From Whitmania pigra (taxonomy: Eukaryota; Annelida; Clitellata; Hirudinida; Haemopidae), in NCBI GenBank assembly GCA_021613335.1, contig JAJTWR010000266.1, forward strand, positions 2,035,001 through 2,099,000: a DNA stretch of 64,000 bases, in the 5' to 3' direction. Shown piece after piece: positions 27,339 through 45,155 of the stretch. The notes below the pieces were generated by a model. It did no database searches, was not told the DNA's origin, and saw nothing but the letters and a program-made list of their open reading frames with translations. Numbering within the stretch: position 1 is the first letter of the stretch; every line of letters starts with the position of its first letter. A program made the translations under genes and the position numbers.

Positions 27339-29730
27339 TCAGACGAGCGAGTGCAAGCGCTTAAAAATGGCGCCGAGGACTAGATAAATCAAGATGGAGA
27401 CAGCCGTTTGACTTCCTGTTGGGAAAAGCGTCATCTGGAGAAAAGGGAAAAATGAATGAAGATGAACCGGAAGTTGCGGGACAGAAATAAAGATGGCGCT
27501 CGAACGCAGAGAACTTCCTGAGCCGGTAAGGCCGGTTTGTATTGGGCAGAAATTGCTGTTTTTTTCGTAAATAATCGCTCCCAATGTCCAGTCTGTAAAC
27601 GGAAGAATTATTTTGTTCAATGAGGTTTAAGGATGGACGTATAGGCTGACCGAATGGGTTACGTGCCTGCATACGGCGGTAATGGCAACAGTCGTAATGT
27701 GTCGTTTTCGAAACCCAGCCTGCACTGCCACAAGCGTCCTTGAGAAGGAGCGCTATATAAATGGTTGGCTGTGCAAGTTAGCTCAGCGGGTAGCGAGCCT
27801 GCGAACGACAGTAAAAGCAACAGTCGTTACGTGCCGTGTTCGCAACCCAGCTTGCACCGAGGTCCCTGGCGCTTTCGCTTATGGCGCTATACAAATAAAC
27901 ATATTATAATATTGTTATTATTAAGAATATGGCTGTAAATTCTTAATAATTATAACGGTAATAACTATTTCTTGTAATAGTTATAACAGTAATAAATTAA
28001 TTCTTAATTAATTAATTAGTTATAACAACAATAAATTAATTGTTGTAATGTGATAGAAAAGTTCATTTATTTGGAAAAGTTTGATTAAGTTAATTGATTT
28101 ATTAGAAACTTTACTAATTTATTTATTTCCCCAAAAATGTTGAAAAGAAAAAAATGTTGTTTATCTTAAAATCAATTTGCACTCGATTTTCCAATAACAA
28201 ATTTTGAATTTTTTAATTTTGAATAAAAAATTTTAACGAAGAAAAATATTTTGAAATTTTAAAAATCCTTCCTTCACTTTCAACTTTTCCATAATTTTTT
28301 TATTTAATGGCTTTTTTGTTTTTGTTTTTTTTTTAGCAGACGAGAATGACCGACCAACCTGCAGTGACGTTGTTTATGACGTCACTTCCTATGATCTGCC
28401 TGCTTTCGTTCCTGAACCCGTAACCTTTGGTGAAGAGGAGGGCTGTGTAGATGCCGATGAAGCACGGTTTGGAAAGATGCTTGTGTCTCTTCTGACTGGT
28501 AGATCGAGACAAGTCTCTGTAGTCCTGGTTCAAAATGGTTACTCTGTTGTAAATTTCTTTTGTAAACAAATAAATGTCTAGCTTAGTTTAAAATTATTCA
28601 ATAACTTGTATTTTGGGACAATCCTTTTGGTTATAATATTTTATTTCAATCTTTGCTGAGAATGTGACTTATAAATTTTTAATTGTTTGAAAATTCCCAC
28701 AACAGGCTGGCTGCTTTTGGGAGTTATTTGAGAAGATTTAGGCATCTCTTGGCTTCAAAATTGAAGTATTTAAATCACTCAACTCGAGTTTCAGACAAAA
28801 AGTGCTGATAAAAAGCTGCTTACTTTTGCATAATAATATTGAGGGATTACTTTCATTTTGTTCGATTATTGTCGAATCACAATTATTGGTTAATGGCTCG
28901 ATGGTTGATAAAAATTAATTAAAAACTGAATAATTCGACAACAGTAATGCATGTCGGTTATTGATTTACAACATTTGAAACAACAAAACCGCTCGACAGA
29001 CTCACCTTTTTGCAGTAGTCGTAAGCTTTCTCAAACACCATGGCAGGTGTGAAGCTGTTTTTGTCGTCGAGAACCTGCAGATCCCTGAAGATCATCGGGA
29101 AGACGCTGAGGGCATAGAATGTCTGAAAGGATGAACGGGTCATTGTGGAAATGGTTGGTGTTTATCGAGATTCGAGGCTGAAACTGTGGATCCAAATAAG
29201 GTCTGAAGAGTTCAACATGCTAAGGTATGACCGAAAATGAAGCTCTAAGTAAATGATGAGTGTTATTATTGTTGAATTATTTTTTTATTATAAATAACAT
29301 ATTTGTCTTATTTATAAAGATAGAACTATTCCACAATTGGGTGAAACTTATGCCTTAAACCGAGCATTCAGTGTTAGTTCTGCAAAACAGCAACTGATCA
29401 GAAAAACATTAAGAGTAGAATGGCTGAACTCATGCATATTTATGAGCAGGATTCATTGCACGAATGAATTATTATATTTATATCTTATTTGTATTTAAAT
29501 GAGTTTCAAATCAAATGGATTGAGGCAGTCTTTGAATTTCAAGCAGTGATAAAAAACATATTAGCAGAGATTAGAAGTATCACATAACTAAATACTTATT
29601 TCAGATAACATATTATGCCAAATAATTATAACAAGCCTTAGGGATTACATATTATATTGCACTGCATATTATTATTATTATTATTGTTGTTGTTATTATT
29701 ATTATTATTGTTGCTGTTGTTGTTTTGTTG

Positions 29731-29765
<35 letters not shown>

Positions 29766-31895
29766 GTTTATTATTATTATTATATCTAGATCTAACTATA
29801 TCAACTAAACTTGCACATATCATAAGTTACATATTTTGATAAGCTAGTCATTATTCCTTAATTATTTTACAAATCAAACATCACAAGGCAATTTTATTAC
29901 TTATCTACCAAACAATCTGTCAGTGTGTGTTAAGGTCACAAGGACAGGGAAAGAATTCTGAAATCTGAGAATAAGAGATAACGAATCTTTCCAGGTGTCG
30001 AAGGATTTATGAATGATGTTCAAGGAACGAAATACATTCAGAAGGTCATAATTTATAAGCTGAGATCAATCCTGTTATTATTATTGTTGCTGTTGTTGTT
30101 GTTGTTGTTGCTGCTGTATGTATATAGCTGTTATTGCATGAGTTAAGAATTTATTTCCGCCACAGACATTCGAAATAGAAGCAAAAGATAAAAATCAAGA
30201 AAAAAACTCGTGCATCAATAAAACCTGGTCGGGATGAATGCTCGGCTGGTAAACTTTGTCGATGGCACATGGCTTGGGGTGGCAGAACCTGGGGTTGGTT
30301 TTTTTCACCAGGTGGCCGAGCAGGTGAGCACACTGGTGGGGGTCACCTGTACCGACGAACTGAACCGTGTCGTTGAATGCCTGATTGTCACCTGAATGAG
30401 AACATTAATTAATTAATTAATTAATTGATTAATTGGTGGTATTATGGTTTTATTATGACGCTGCTTTTGATTTTATTATGATTATTAAATTAATATTATG
30501 GTTGTGATTATTATTTTATTATTATTATTATAATTTCTAATTGTGCCTGCATGTCGGCGACAAATGATGCTACTTCGCTGGGTATTGAATCAACTTGAAC
30601 GCAAACACTTAAACAACAAATGCGACAAACAACTCAACAAGAAATTAGTTTAACGATCAATGTTAGGACTGTTCATTAGGTCTCAATCCTCCTCAAAGTC
30701 TCTGAACTCTGCCATACATCTATCCATCGAAAAACTCACCTCGCAATAGGCACGGATTGTCGATGTTGGTCACGTCATCAGATGTCTTATTGGCCAGATG
30801 TTCTTTTATCCATAGGTCGATGTACTCCTGACCAAAGTGGAGGTAGCTGTGGGCGTACAAAGGATACTTTCTAGGACCTATGGTGACTGGGAATTTGTCT
30901 GCCAGGATGTTGACTCTTGGCTGGAAAGCTATCTGCGTAGATGCCCCTCCCAGTTCCAAGATGCCATAAGTTTTCGCCTCCTTGGCTGGAAAAGGCAGGA
31001 ATGAATATGAATTAGGAGGGCGTGGTGGAGGTTTGTTGATATTAATCAGAAAGAAAGGTAGACTTAAAAATAATAATAATAATAATCGGTCGACGACAGA
31101 AATTTCTGACCCATACGGAAGCCGCGGGTCCCTATGTTATTCCATAAACGGGAAAGAAAAAAAGGTCTTGTAACCCAATCCGCCGAAAATTACCAGACCC
31201 CTGGACACTTACGCCTTTGCCCCTAATAATAATAATGATGATAATTATAATGATAATAATAATATAATAATGTTATTATAATTATATTAATATTAATGAT
31301 AAACTATCCTGAGTGAACTCTAACTTGTAAAGATCAAAAGACGACAAAAAAAATTTGCATTTGCAAATGTCAACACGCCACGCCCTTCAAGTATCTTATA
31401 TTAATTATTAATTATTACAGGCAACCACTTTGAAAAACAACGTGAAAATTTACGACCCTTTTTGAGTCTGAGGAGAAAGAAATTGCACGAAGCTGGGAAC
31501 TTGTGACCTTGTGAGGTTGTAACGTTGTCGTTGTTTGACCTTGTGATGTTGTAATGCGGTCGTTGTTTGACCTTGTGAGGCTGTAATGCTGTCGTTGTTT
31601 GACCTTGTGATGTTGTAATGCGGTCGTTGTTTGACCTTGTGAGGTTGTAATGTTGTCGCTTTGTGACCATGAGAACAGGTGAGAGTGTGGAATAGCCACC
31701 TCGTTTGTTACGTGTCTATGCAGAAACAACTTGCATGACTCGACAAATTGAACTCGAGCGAACGCGTGTTAAGAACGCACGATCAAAAGTGATTGCGATG
31801 ATGATGATGATGACGACGACGACGACGATGATGATGATGATGATGATGATAATAATAGCAATAGATAGTAATAAGTAATGACAAATAATAACCTC

Positions 31896-31926
<31 letters not shown>

Positions 31927-32708
31927 ATGAAAATCTATTAGAATAAATTTGTGATGAAAATTATTACGAAAGTCAACTGACAGATGTTAATTGCAAAGGT
32001 TCCTCTGAGTAGCTGTTGTTGATGATGAAGAAGAAGAAGAAGATGATGATGATGATGATGATGATGACTATGGTAGTAATGATAATGATTGTGATAATAG
32101 TTTGTACGTTACAAAAGTTTCAGTAAATTATTAGGAGCAGTTCAGAGGTAGATGATGATGATGATGATGATAATAATTATATTTATTATTGTAAAATATT
32201 AATAATAGATATTATTTTAATTACGTATTTATTTCAAATAAAACTACCTAGTTTATATAATTGCATTTACTGTTATTATTAATGATTAAACGGTTCGTAA
32301 TTTTCTCAGAGTCACCTGTTCTAATTATAGAACGTTTACTTAATGACTGATGACGTCAATGAGGCGGCGAATGTTATTAGGAATGAGGAGGGATATTCCC
32401 TAATGATAATAATTATAATATAATACTAATAATTCTTAATCACAATAACAACAATTATTATAATTACTACTTAATTAAAATATTATAATTGCACGTAATT
32501 GGTAACAATTCTAATTGTGATGACAATGATTATCAACGTAGTTGTGACTATAATATATATAAATATATATATAATAACATCAATAATAATATTATAATAA
32601 ATTCTACAATCATCATCATCACCGACAGTACCATGGTTGTTATTGATGTTATTGTCTGCTGAAATTTGCCGCCAGCTGATGCTTAAGTCCGAATTTTAAC
32701 CCGCTTGC

Positions 32709-32740
<32 letters not shown>

Positions 32741-32759
32741 GTTGTTGTTGTTGTTGTTG

Positions 32760-32841
<82 letters not shown>

Positions 32842-34367
32842 CATCATCATCATCACCATGATTCTAGTTAACAAAGTATAATTTCTAGAAATTAAATTAT
32901 CGATTCATTCACTCATTTCAAGCGAATAGACCTATTTTAGGCAATTAAGCACAACAGAAGCAATTCCGTGAAAAGGGTTAAATTAAAATTAAATTAAATT
33001 AAATTAAAATGAAATTAGATCAAACGGTTGAAAACAATTTTAACAAGCGCTAATTAAGCAGACGCCTTCAACACGGAAATCGATAATCATTTAAATAACA
33101 ATTCAACTCAAACTATAATAATATTAATTAATAATTGCAAACGATATCCGAGTTTTCTAAGAAAATAATTTTGAAAAAATATCAAAATCGTCCACGCAGA
33201 AAAATAATTTTGAAAAAATATCAAAATCGTCCACGCAGAATTCATCCGCATCGGCAAACAACTAGCGACAAGCGCCGATAAGGAGCGACAAGCGGCGACA
33301 AGTAGCGACGAGAAGCGACAAGCACTGGAGCGAGAAAAGCATAACCGAACCGTCTAACATAGACGCAAACTCACAGGAATTCTGGAGCGCTCCGTTAAGA
33401 TAATTCACAGCTATCCAGGCGAATACCCCCTCCTCTTCTCCGGATAAAATCCTGGCGTGATGGGGAGATGCGTAGTCGAATGGATTCTTGGTGGAGTCTT
33501 GTAGGATCTCGTCCAGGAAGTTGAACACTTTGCTGGCATTCTCTTCGGAGAGGAACCGCATTCCTGTACGGACGGATGGATAGATAAATGGATGGATGGA
33601 TAGATAGATGGATGGAATGATGGATATATGGATAATAAATGGATGGATGAGTGAGTGGATGGATAAATGGATGGATGAGTGGGTGAATGGGTGGGTGGAA
33701 TAGAAACATTAAATTCGATCGTTAGATGTGACTAATGAAATTTATTTCGATTTCCGATGAAACTCATTAGTAGGTACGTTAGCGGTTAGATGGGCGATTG
33801 TCTGAATGAATTAGAATGCATATGTGCATGAATGAAAGTGTGTGGTATCTCAAGTTTGGTGAACGTGATCAAACTCCAGACAATAAAATATGAGACAAAC
33901 ACGCACACACAAGCAAACAAACTGGAGCCCATTCAAACCGCGTACGTCTAGTTAATGTTGACATAATTACTGAAAAACTTAAGCATTTATCATTCAACAA
34001 ATCATCACCATCATCATCATCATCTTCTTCTTCTTCTTCATCATCCTCCACCTTCTGAGCGATAGGATGGCGACTTTAAAACTCAAGCCTTTGTCATGGC
34101 TGCCATGAAAGTTGAGAATATTAAATTCCGAGAATTCTTTTCTCAGGCAATTTATTCAGCATCCTGTTTCAGTCGATTATAAATGGAGCACTTTCATAAC
34201 GAATCCTTAATTATGATCATCGTTACCCCAACCTCTGCTTCTTCCTCATCATCCATTTCTTCAGCATCATCGTTATCTTCATCACCGGCAGCAGCATCAT
34301 TATCATCATCAGCAGCAGCAGCATCATTATCATTATCATCATCAGCAGCAGTAGCTGCTGCTGCAGT

Positions 34368-34399
<32 letters not shown>

Positions 34400-35276
34400 C
34401 AGCAGCAGTAGCATCATTAGCAACATCGTCGTCGTCGTCACAACACATGTTCGTCCTCGTCTATCTCGTTGTTAATTGGGAATGTCATTCGATCAAAGTA
34501 CGAATCACAGAAATCATAATAGAAGCTTAATAGTAATAAATCAAAATATTAATAATAATAATAATAAAAATAAACATTAATAAATTTATTTTAATTAATA
34601 ATTACATTTATTTTATTTTATAAATAAATTTATTTTAATTTCTAGTTAAATTAATTGCCAAGAGTTACGTGTTATACGACGCTTTCATGACAACGATAAT
34701 CATCATCACATTGAACTACAATTGGCGCCAAAACAGTCAGATAATGGGTCTTCTTTAATTTTCACATTATCAAAACCTGCTGAACTTTGCCCTATGCCCT
34801 GACATAAATAATTCTTAATTATCCTAATTAACTGATGGTTTCTGACGCCGTTAGAAACGTAGTAAGTCATTGCAATGACACTTTCTACCCTTCAAGTCAA
34901 ACCAACCTGCAGTGGCGAACAGGTAGACAGGTGTCTTGGATCGTTCTCCCGACGGAACCCACACTTTTGCCGCCTCAAGGAGCTCAGTGATCTTGACCGA
35001 GATGTCTTGACCCGTCTCAAGTGTCGAGAGACCGGGTGTGTTCTTGGACGAATTGACCTTCTCGTACCGGGGCAAGCCCAGGTAGTAATCGGAGGACCAT
35101 CTGTATACCCATATCCTAGTTCCCGAACTCCCAGCGTCGATGATCACCGCGTATTTGTAGTTGATGGTGCTCGATGACGCGACAGAGGCATGGCAGATGG
35201 AGAAGACGAGGGCAGTCAGGAGTGGAAATGACACTGTCGACATGACGAGCGTCAAGAATGTTCGATGAGGTTTCAA
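27339..35276 (-). CDS. Ectonucleoside triphosphate diphosphohydrolase (GDA1/CD39 family)
   Basis: Hydrolyses extracellular nucleoside tri- and diphosphates, probably at the cell surface. Exons on the minus strand: 35276-34907, 33563-33375, 30985-30740, 30391-30225, 29122-29006, 28524-28359, 27592-27339. They join in phase to 502 residues, the usual size of surface ENTPDs. Residues 6-33 are a hydrophobic signal anchor. All five apyrase conserved regions are visible: ACR1 IIDAGSSGTRIWVYRW (45-60), ACR2 VYLFATAGMR (about 117-126), ACR3 ILSGEEEGVFAW with the catalytic Glu (162-173), ACR4 GILELGGASTQIAFQ (194-208) and ACR5 DWTLGAIIY (419-427). A cysteine-bearing block (GTGDPHQC, CHPKPCAIDKVYQ) sits between ACR4 and ACR5. 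A C-terminal membrane segment lies at about 479-495. A possible acceptor (TTTTCTCCAG) inside the last exon lacks a good donor, so I read that exon as continuous. The subtype is not assigned. Confidence 0.93.
27645..27900 (+). repeat. tRNA-derived SINE, two tandem monomers
   Basis: Two related copies (about 27659-27762 and 27770-27895) in ENTPD intron 6. The second has a Pol III A-box-like TTAGCTCAGCGGGTAG from 27778 and a B-box-like GTGTTCGCAACCC at 27836-27848. GTGCAAG (27771-27777) and CTTGCAC (27851-27857) can pair as an acceptor-like stem. Both monomers share CAACAGTCGT and end in GCGCTATA(C/T)AAAT. The 87-nt folded unit does not form a regular anticodon or T arm, so it is a SINE and not a functional tRNA gene. 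Confidence 0.75.
29670..29783. repeat. (TTA)n/(TTG)n microsatellite in ENTPD intron 4
   Basis: TTA repeats broken by TTGTTG units. A second GTT run lies at about 30085-30115 in the same intron. Confidence 0.85.
31505..31660. repeat. 32-bp tandem repeat with 64-bp higher-order period
   Basis: Five units of about 32 bp beginning GACCTTGTGA(G/T)G, in ENTPD intron 2. Units alternate between two variants (GAGGTTGTAA versus GATGTTGTAATGCGG), so the larger period is 64 bp. Open minus-strand frames across it are repeat-driven. Confidence 0.85.
31662..33374. other. ENTPD intron 2 with GAT, TTA and TTG tracts
   Basis: No exon seen. GAT/GAC runs lie at 31796-31853, 31894-31928 and 32018-32072, and a TTA/TTG/TTA block at 32708-32862. 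A 40-bp segment containing TATCAAAATCGTCCACGCAG is tandemly duplicated at about 33161-33240. Confidence 0.6.
33575..33705. repeat. (GGAT)n-like tetranucleotide tract
   Basis: Diverged GATGGATGGATA repeats beginning just outside the 5' edge of ENTPD exon 2 (33563), on the acceptor side of intron 1. Confidence 0.8.
34210..34810 (+). repeat. Inverted duplication, arm A (in ENTPD intron 1)
   Basis: The 34415-34810 part is a near-identical reverse-complement match to 39782-40125. Both contain ACACATGTTCGTCCTCGTCT, ATTGGGAATGTCATTCGATC and CTACAATTGGCGCCAAAACAG. Arm A has two extra blocks relative to arm B: about 12 bp near 34499 and about 45 bp of A/T-rich sequence near 34590-34635. Its left end is a GCA/CAT trinucleotide array (34240-34440). 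Confidence 0.88.
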
Positions 35277-35862
35277 AGAGTCTGAAGATGCTTATGTTAC
35301 TGCTTTGTCATCACACGCACCTGCATGACGAATAAACAAATACATTTGTTATTATTATTATTATTAACCAATCATTTCTTAACATTAACTTATTAACTTA
35401 TCATTATAGTATAAGATGGTAAAAAACTAAACATTTTTATTCACTAAATAATTTAGTTACATCGTCTGACAAATATAAAAAAAAAATAATCAATCAGAAA
35501 CCAACCAGAACAATCAGAATCAAGGTCAAATTAAACAGGAAACAGAAACAAGAAATTAACAGAAGAAAAATTAAAATTAACTTAAAAACCGCCACTAATT
35601 GAAAAATAAGCAGACGACAGCCACAACATTCACAACTATACCGACAACAATTCTACTCGAGTCTCGAGTTTAAAACGAGAATAATAAAGGAAAGTGGAAG
35701 AAGATAAAATGAATGAAAGAATAAATTAATTAATGAATGATTGTAACAAAATGAGGTCGAAATTATCACTGATGAGGAGACAAAGATGATTTTATTGCGA
35801 TCAGTGATAATGCTTTCAGATGAATCAGTCATGAGCTGCTGTGTGGTATTTGCATAATAACG

Positions 35863-36087
<225 letters not shown>

Positions 36088-38367
36088 CAATAATTATAAA
36101 CCATTAGAGATTTTTGAAATAGTGAAAAAATCAAAAGAAAACAATAAATGAAAGATAAACAAAAATTCTATAATTTTGTTAAATAATAAACAAAAGTTTA
36201 AACTTTTTTGTTTATCAACAGAAACTCATTTGATTAATGATTTTTCACTCAACTTTTAAGGTTCTTCAGTTGAACTGCATATTTTAAACTGATTTTAAAA
36301 AACATTTTTTTTTTACAACAAATGTTATTTGCGCCTCGTTAAGATTTCTGGATCCTCTCACCTAGAAATCATAAAACGTGAATTGAAAAACAACTTGGAG
36401 GAGGTTGTGGCATTTATTTGAAGTTTGTGACGTGTTAGCAGAAGGTGGATGCACTAATTGCTGAATAACTTTCAGAGGGGTTAACATAACAAAGGGGTGA
36501 AATAGATTCGAGTTTTTTTTTTAAATAATTAATAAACAATTATTTATTAATATTAATAAACCACATTGTTCAGTTTTAAATGTTCTAAAAATATTGGTGT
36601 TTTTGGATTCAATTTTTACAAAATACAAACAAGTGACATTTCAAAACATTCATGGCGCGCCACACATCACAAAGTTGTTCTCGTCTCGTACGTTTGAAAT
36701 GTCAAGAGCAGTCGGATGTCATCAGCCACCAATTTCCTCTCATGAAATCCTCTCGACGATGACAGCAATTGTCAAATATCATTTCCACTTACAAATTGGA
36801 ATCGGTGTGAGCTCATCCATCTGGCCATTTGATTAAAGAAGGCCTTTAAACAGCGAAACAAGACGAAGCAATAAGCAAAGTTTCGTTTCAGAAAGTGTGT
36901 TTAGCCACGTTATCATTTATCATTCGCTCGTGAGACTAAAAAAAGATGTTCCTCAAATTGGCTTTTCTTCGGATACTTGGAGTGAACCGTCGAGAAGAAA
37001 GTATGAAAGAAGAAAGAGAATCTACAAAGTAAACAACACCGATAGCAAGATCTACAAGATGTGTAATATTTACAAGACCGTCACTTTGTACAGATGTCCA
37101 ACAATTTGTAATCAAGAATGATTCATTGATCTATTCAAGCAAGTCAGGTTTGAATGAATGGACCTCGAATCTCGAATGTAAAAATATTTCGTAAACACCT
37201 TGAATTTATACTTTGTACCACCTTTTAGTTCTTTCTTTATTAAATCCTGCACTACTTATCCATGTCCATGATTCCATGTCTAATAACATAACATAACTTA
37301 ATAATTATTTATAGTGGTTAATAAGACCTGGATCTGTGTAATAACCACTCTTTTTAGTTGTAATAACCAAATTTACTCAAGTAAATCTTAAATGTCCGCA
37401 TGAATGGTTTCCATAAGGAATGGCAACTTAATACTCCTGCTATCTTAAAAATCTTTCAGCTGTTGGGAAAAATGAAGATGATAACATTTAGACTGGAAGA
37501 TGGCGAGGATCCAGTCCCTAAAACAACTTTTATCAAGCGGTATTTGTCTAATTAAAACATTAGGAGTTCTATTCACATCCACGTGATGCACGTGAGGAAT
37601 TGCATATTAATTGCTCATAAGAACGAGCGAGCCACCCGTATAGAATCTAAAATGCACTTTTTAACTCAACCATAGCTGCTGTAAAACATTCAATCGGTTT
37701 AAATTGAAGAAGCATTTACAAGCGAAATTTTTTTTTAATAAAAAATTATTCTATAAAAATATTATATCAGGTAGTAAACTTACAAGATTCACGGATAACT
37801 TCTTTCAACTTTAGACCAAATTAAAGCTAATTTCACGCAGTAAGAGCTGGTTAATCACTTTACGAGGGTTATTATTAATAAAAGTTGAGCAATAATTATT
37901 AAAAACAACGATTTATACAATATCAGATCTTGAACTAGCGTCTCGATCGCTATCCCAAGTTTTGGCTTGAAAGTGCACATTTTTATACGCTGGCACGTTG
38001 AGCCGGATTGTTTATTGGGCTCTGCCTAGTCTCATGAATATCAATCAGAGCCTCATTAATATTAATCACTTTATTGTTAATAATCACCAGGTTTTATTGT
38101 CATGCCATCCATTCATAATCTTAACATAACAAACCCATTCATAAAGATTTTATCTTATTGTGAGAAATCAATTTTAAGATTAAAAACATTCTAACTTAAT
38201 CTTCGATGTTAAAACAAGCAATTTGGAATTTTTAAATACTTTCACTTTTAAAAACAAATTAGAATTAAATATTTGACGATGTCTCGATTTGTAGCTCAAC
38301 GTATGCACAAAGAATCGTCGCTTTTCTAAAATACAGCTACTTCCTGAGCAACGAACTTTAACAATAG

Positions 38368-39436
<1,069 letters not shown>

Positions 39437-39660
39437 CACAATCATCATCACCGCAGTCATTATCATTATCACCACCACCGTCATCATCATCATCATCATC
39501 ATCATTATTATGTCAAGTGAAAGTTCAGCTGCACCTCTCCATACAATCAAATTATTCAAGCTCCGATGAAATAAGAATCGTCAAGTGTGAATTGAACGAG
39601 CATTGGTAAACAAGTATGGAGGCCCACATTGACTCTGTAAAACAAATTAATAATAATAAC

Positions 39661-39693
39661 AACAACAAATAATAATAATAATAATAATAATAT

Positions 39694-39724
<31 letters not shown>

Positions 39725-39778
39725 AATAATATAATAATAATAATATAATAATGATGATGATGATGATGATGATGATGA
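39661..39778. repeat. (AAT)n then (GAT)n tract
   Basis: AAT repeats, an A-run near 39713-39726, more AAT, then (GAT)n that abuts arm B of the inverted duplication. Confidence 0.9.
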
Positions 39779-39781
39779 ATT

Positions 39782-40461
<680 letters not shown>

Positions 40462-40741
40462 TATTCCAAAAATAATTTTCTAGAAACTAAACTAAGCAGC
40501 AGCTGCTGTATAAAAGGCCTAACTTTCTTCTCAGAAAGAGACCATAATCCTCTACTAAATCCTGTTCATCTGAGACCATTGAACAAAAAAAAAATCTTTT
40601 CATTTTTTAATGTCCCTGAATGTCGCTTGATAGTCTCACGCACTGAGTCAGTGTGGGCATCAAAGAGGAATTTTGACAGGAGGTGAGAGTTGGCCTTTGG
40701 TCGAAGACTTGCAGAACATCCTCCCGTAGCCAGGAGAAAAA

Positions 40742-40749
40742 TATATAAA
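40742..40749 (+). promoter_or_regulatory. TATA-like box upstream of HMBS
   Basis: TATATAAA about 105 bp before the HMBS start codon, in unique sequence directly after the last microsatellite. In AT-rich DNA such strings are common, so this is only a candidate. Confidence 0.2.
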
Positions 40750-40852
40750 TTTCTGGAGTTGAACATCCAAAGCATAAGTCAGTGAAATTCTAGTAGTAGA
40801 GTAGTTTTGCTCTGCATTGTTTTGAATTGATTTTTCGTTCGTTTGAATCAAT

Positions 40853-44521
<3,669 letters not shown>

Positions 44522-44619
44522 TGATCAGGCAGTCCGTCTGGATCCATGGCCAAGTTAAAATAGAAAGCCCTCACATTCTGCTTACAAACTTGGTTAAAAT
44601 GAAAAGTTTTTCTTACAGT

Positions 44620-44625
44620 AATAAA
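44620..44625 (+). terminator. Candidate HMBS polyadenylation signal
   Basis: AATAAA about 100 bp after the HMBS stop codon. The opposing MEN1 signal is at 45002, leaving the two convergent transcripts about 380 bp apart. Confidence 0.55.
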
Positions 44626-45001
44626 TGAAATCAATGCTTTGAGACCAAACATTAAGTGTTTTTGATTTCCGCCATAACGACATTTAACATAAACGCTGTT
44701 TTTTTTTTTGGCGGACTTTCATTTGAAACCGAAAAGATAATAATAGTTTTAAAAGATATCAGAATTAGCTAGATTTCACAAATCATTTTGAAATTCAGTC
44801 TTTCAATCACGAGCCACACTATTGCACTAATCAGTTTTAATTAGCTGCTTCTGACCCTTCATTCAGATTGCTTCAGATATATATATATATATTATAATCT
44901 AAATTCGCGTTTATGAAAAGAATATAAATAAAATAAAATAGTGCAACTGTACGAATGTCTCTGTCAGTAAAAGACTAAAAATATCATGCTAAATAATAAA
45001 A

Positions 45002-45007
45002 TTTATT
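45002..45007 (-). terminator. Candidate MEN1 polyadenylation signal
   Basis: AATAAA on the minus strand about 150 bp past the menin stop codon. Confidence 0.5.
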
Positions 45008-45155
45008 GATTACAATAATTGTGGCACAGTCCGTCAAAGAATTTCTGATTTAGTAGCTTATTTTGCAACAGTTTAAAGAGATTTTGATGGCTTGCTGATG
45101 TCAAAAGAATATACAAATCATTCACAATAATTCAGGATTACAGATCTCTGATTAT

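Noticed and set aside
27420..27440. Extra intron inside the last ENTPD exon (acceptor TTTTCTCCAG)
   Set aside because: The acceptor looks good but no convincing donor lies upstream in the exon, and the open frame continues through it to a membrane segment.
27771..27857. Functional tRNA gene
   Set aside because: The acceptor-like stem pairs, but the anticodon arm and T arm do not form and the length between boxes is wrong. A SINE fits better.
31401..31729. Minus-strand frames of about 90-104 codons with Thr/Gln/His repeats
   Set aside because: They follow the 32-bp tandem repeat in an ENTPD intron; frames interchange because 32 is not a multiple of three.
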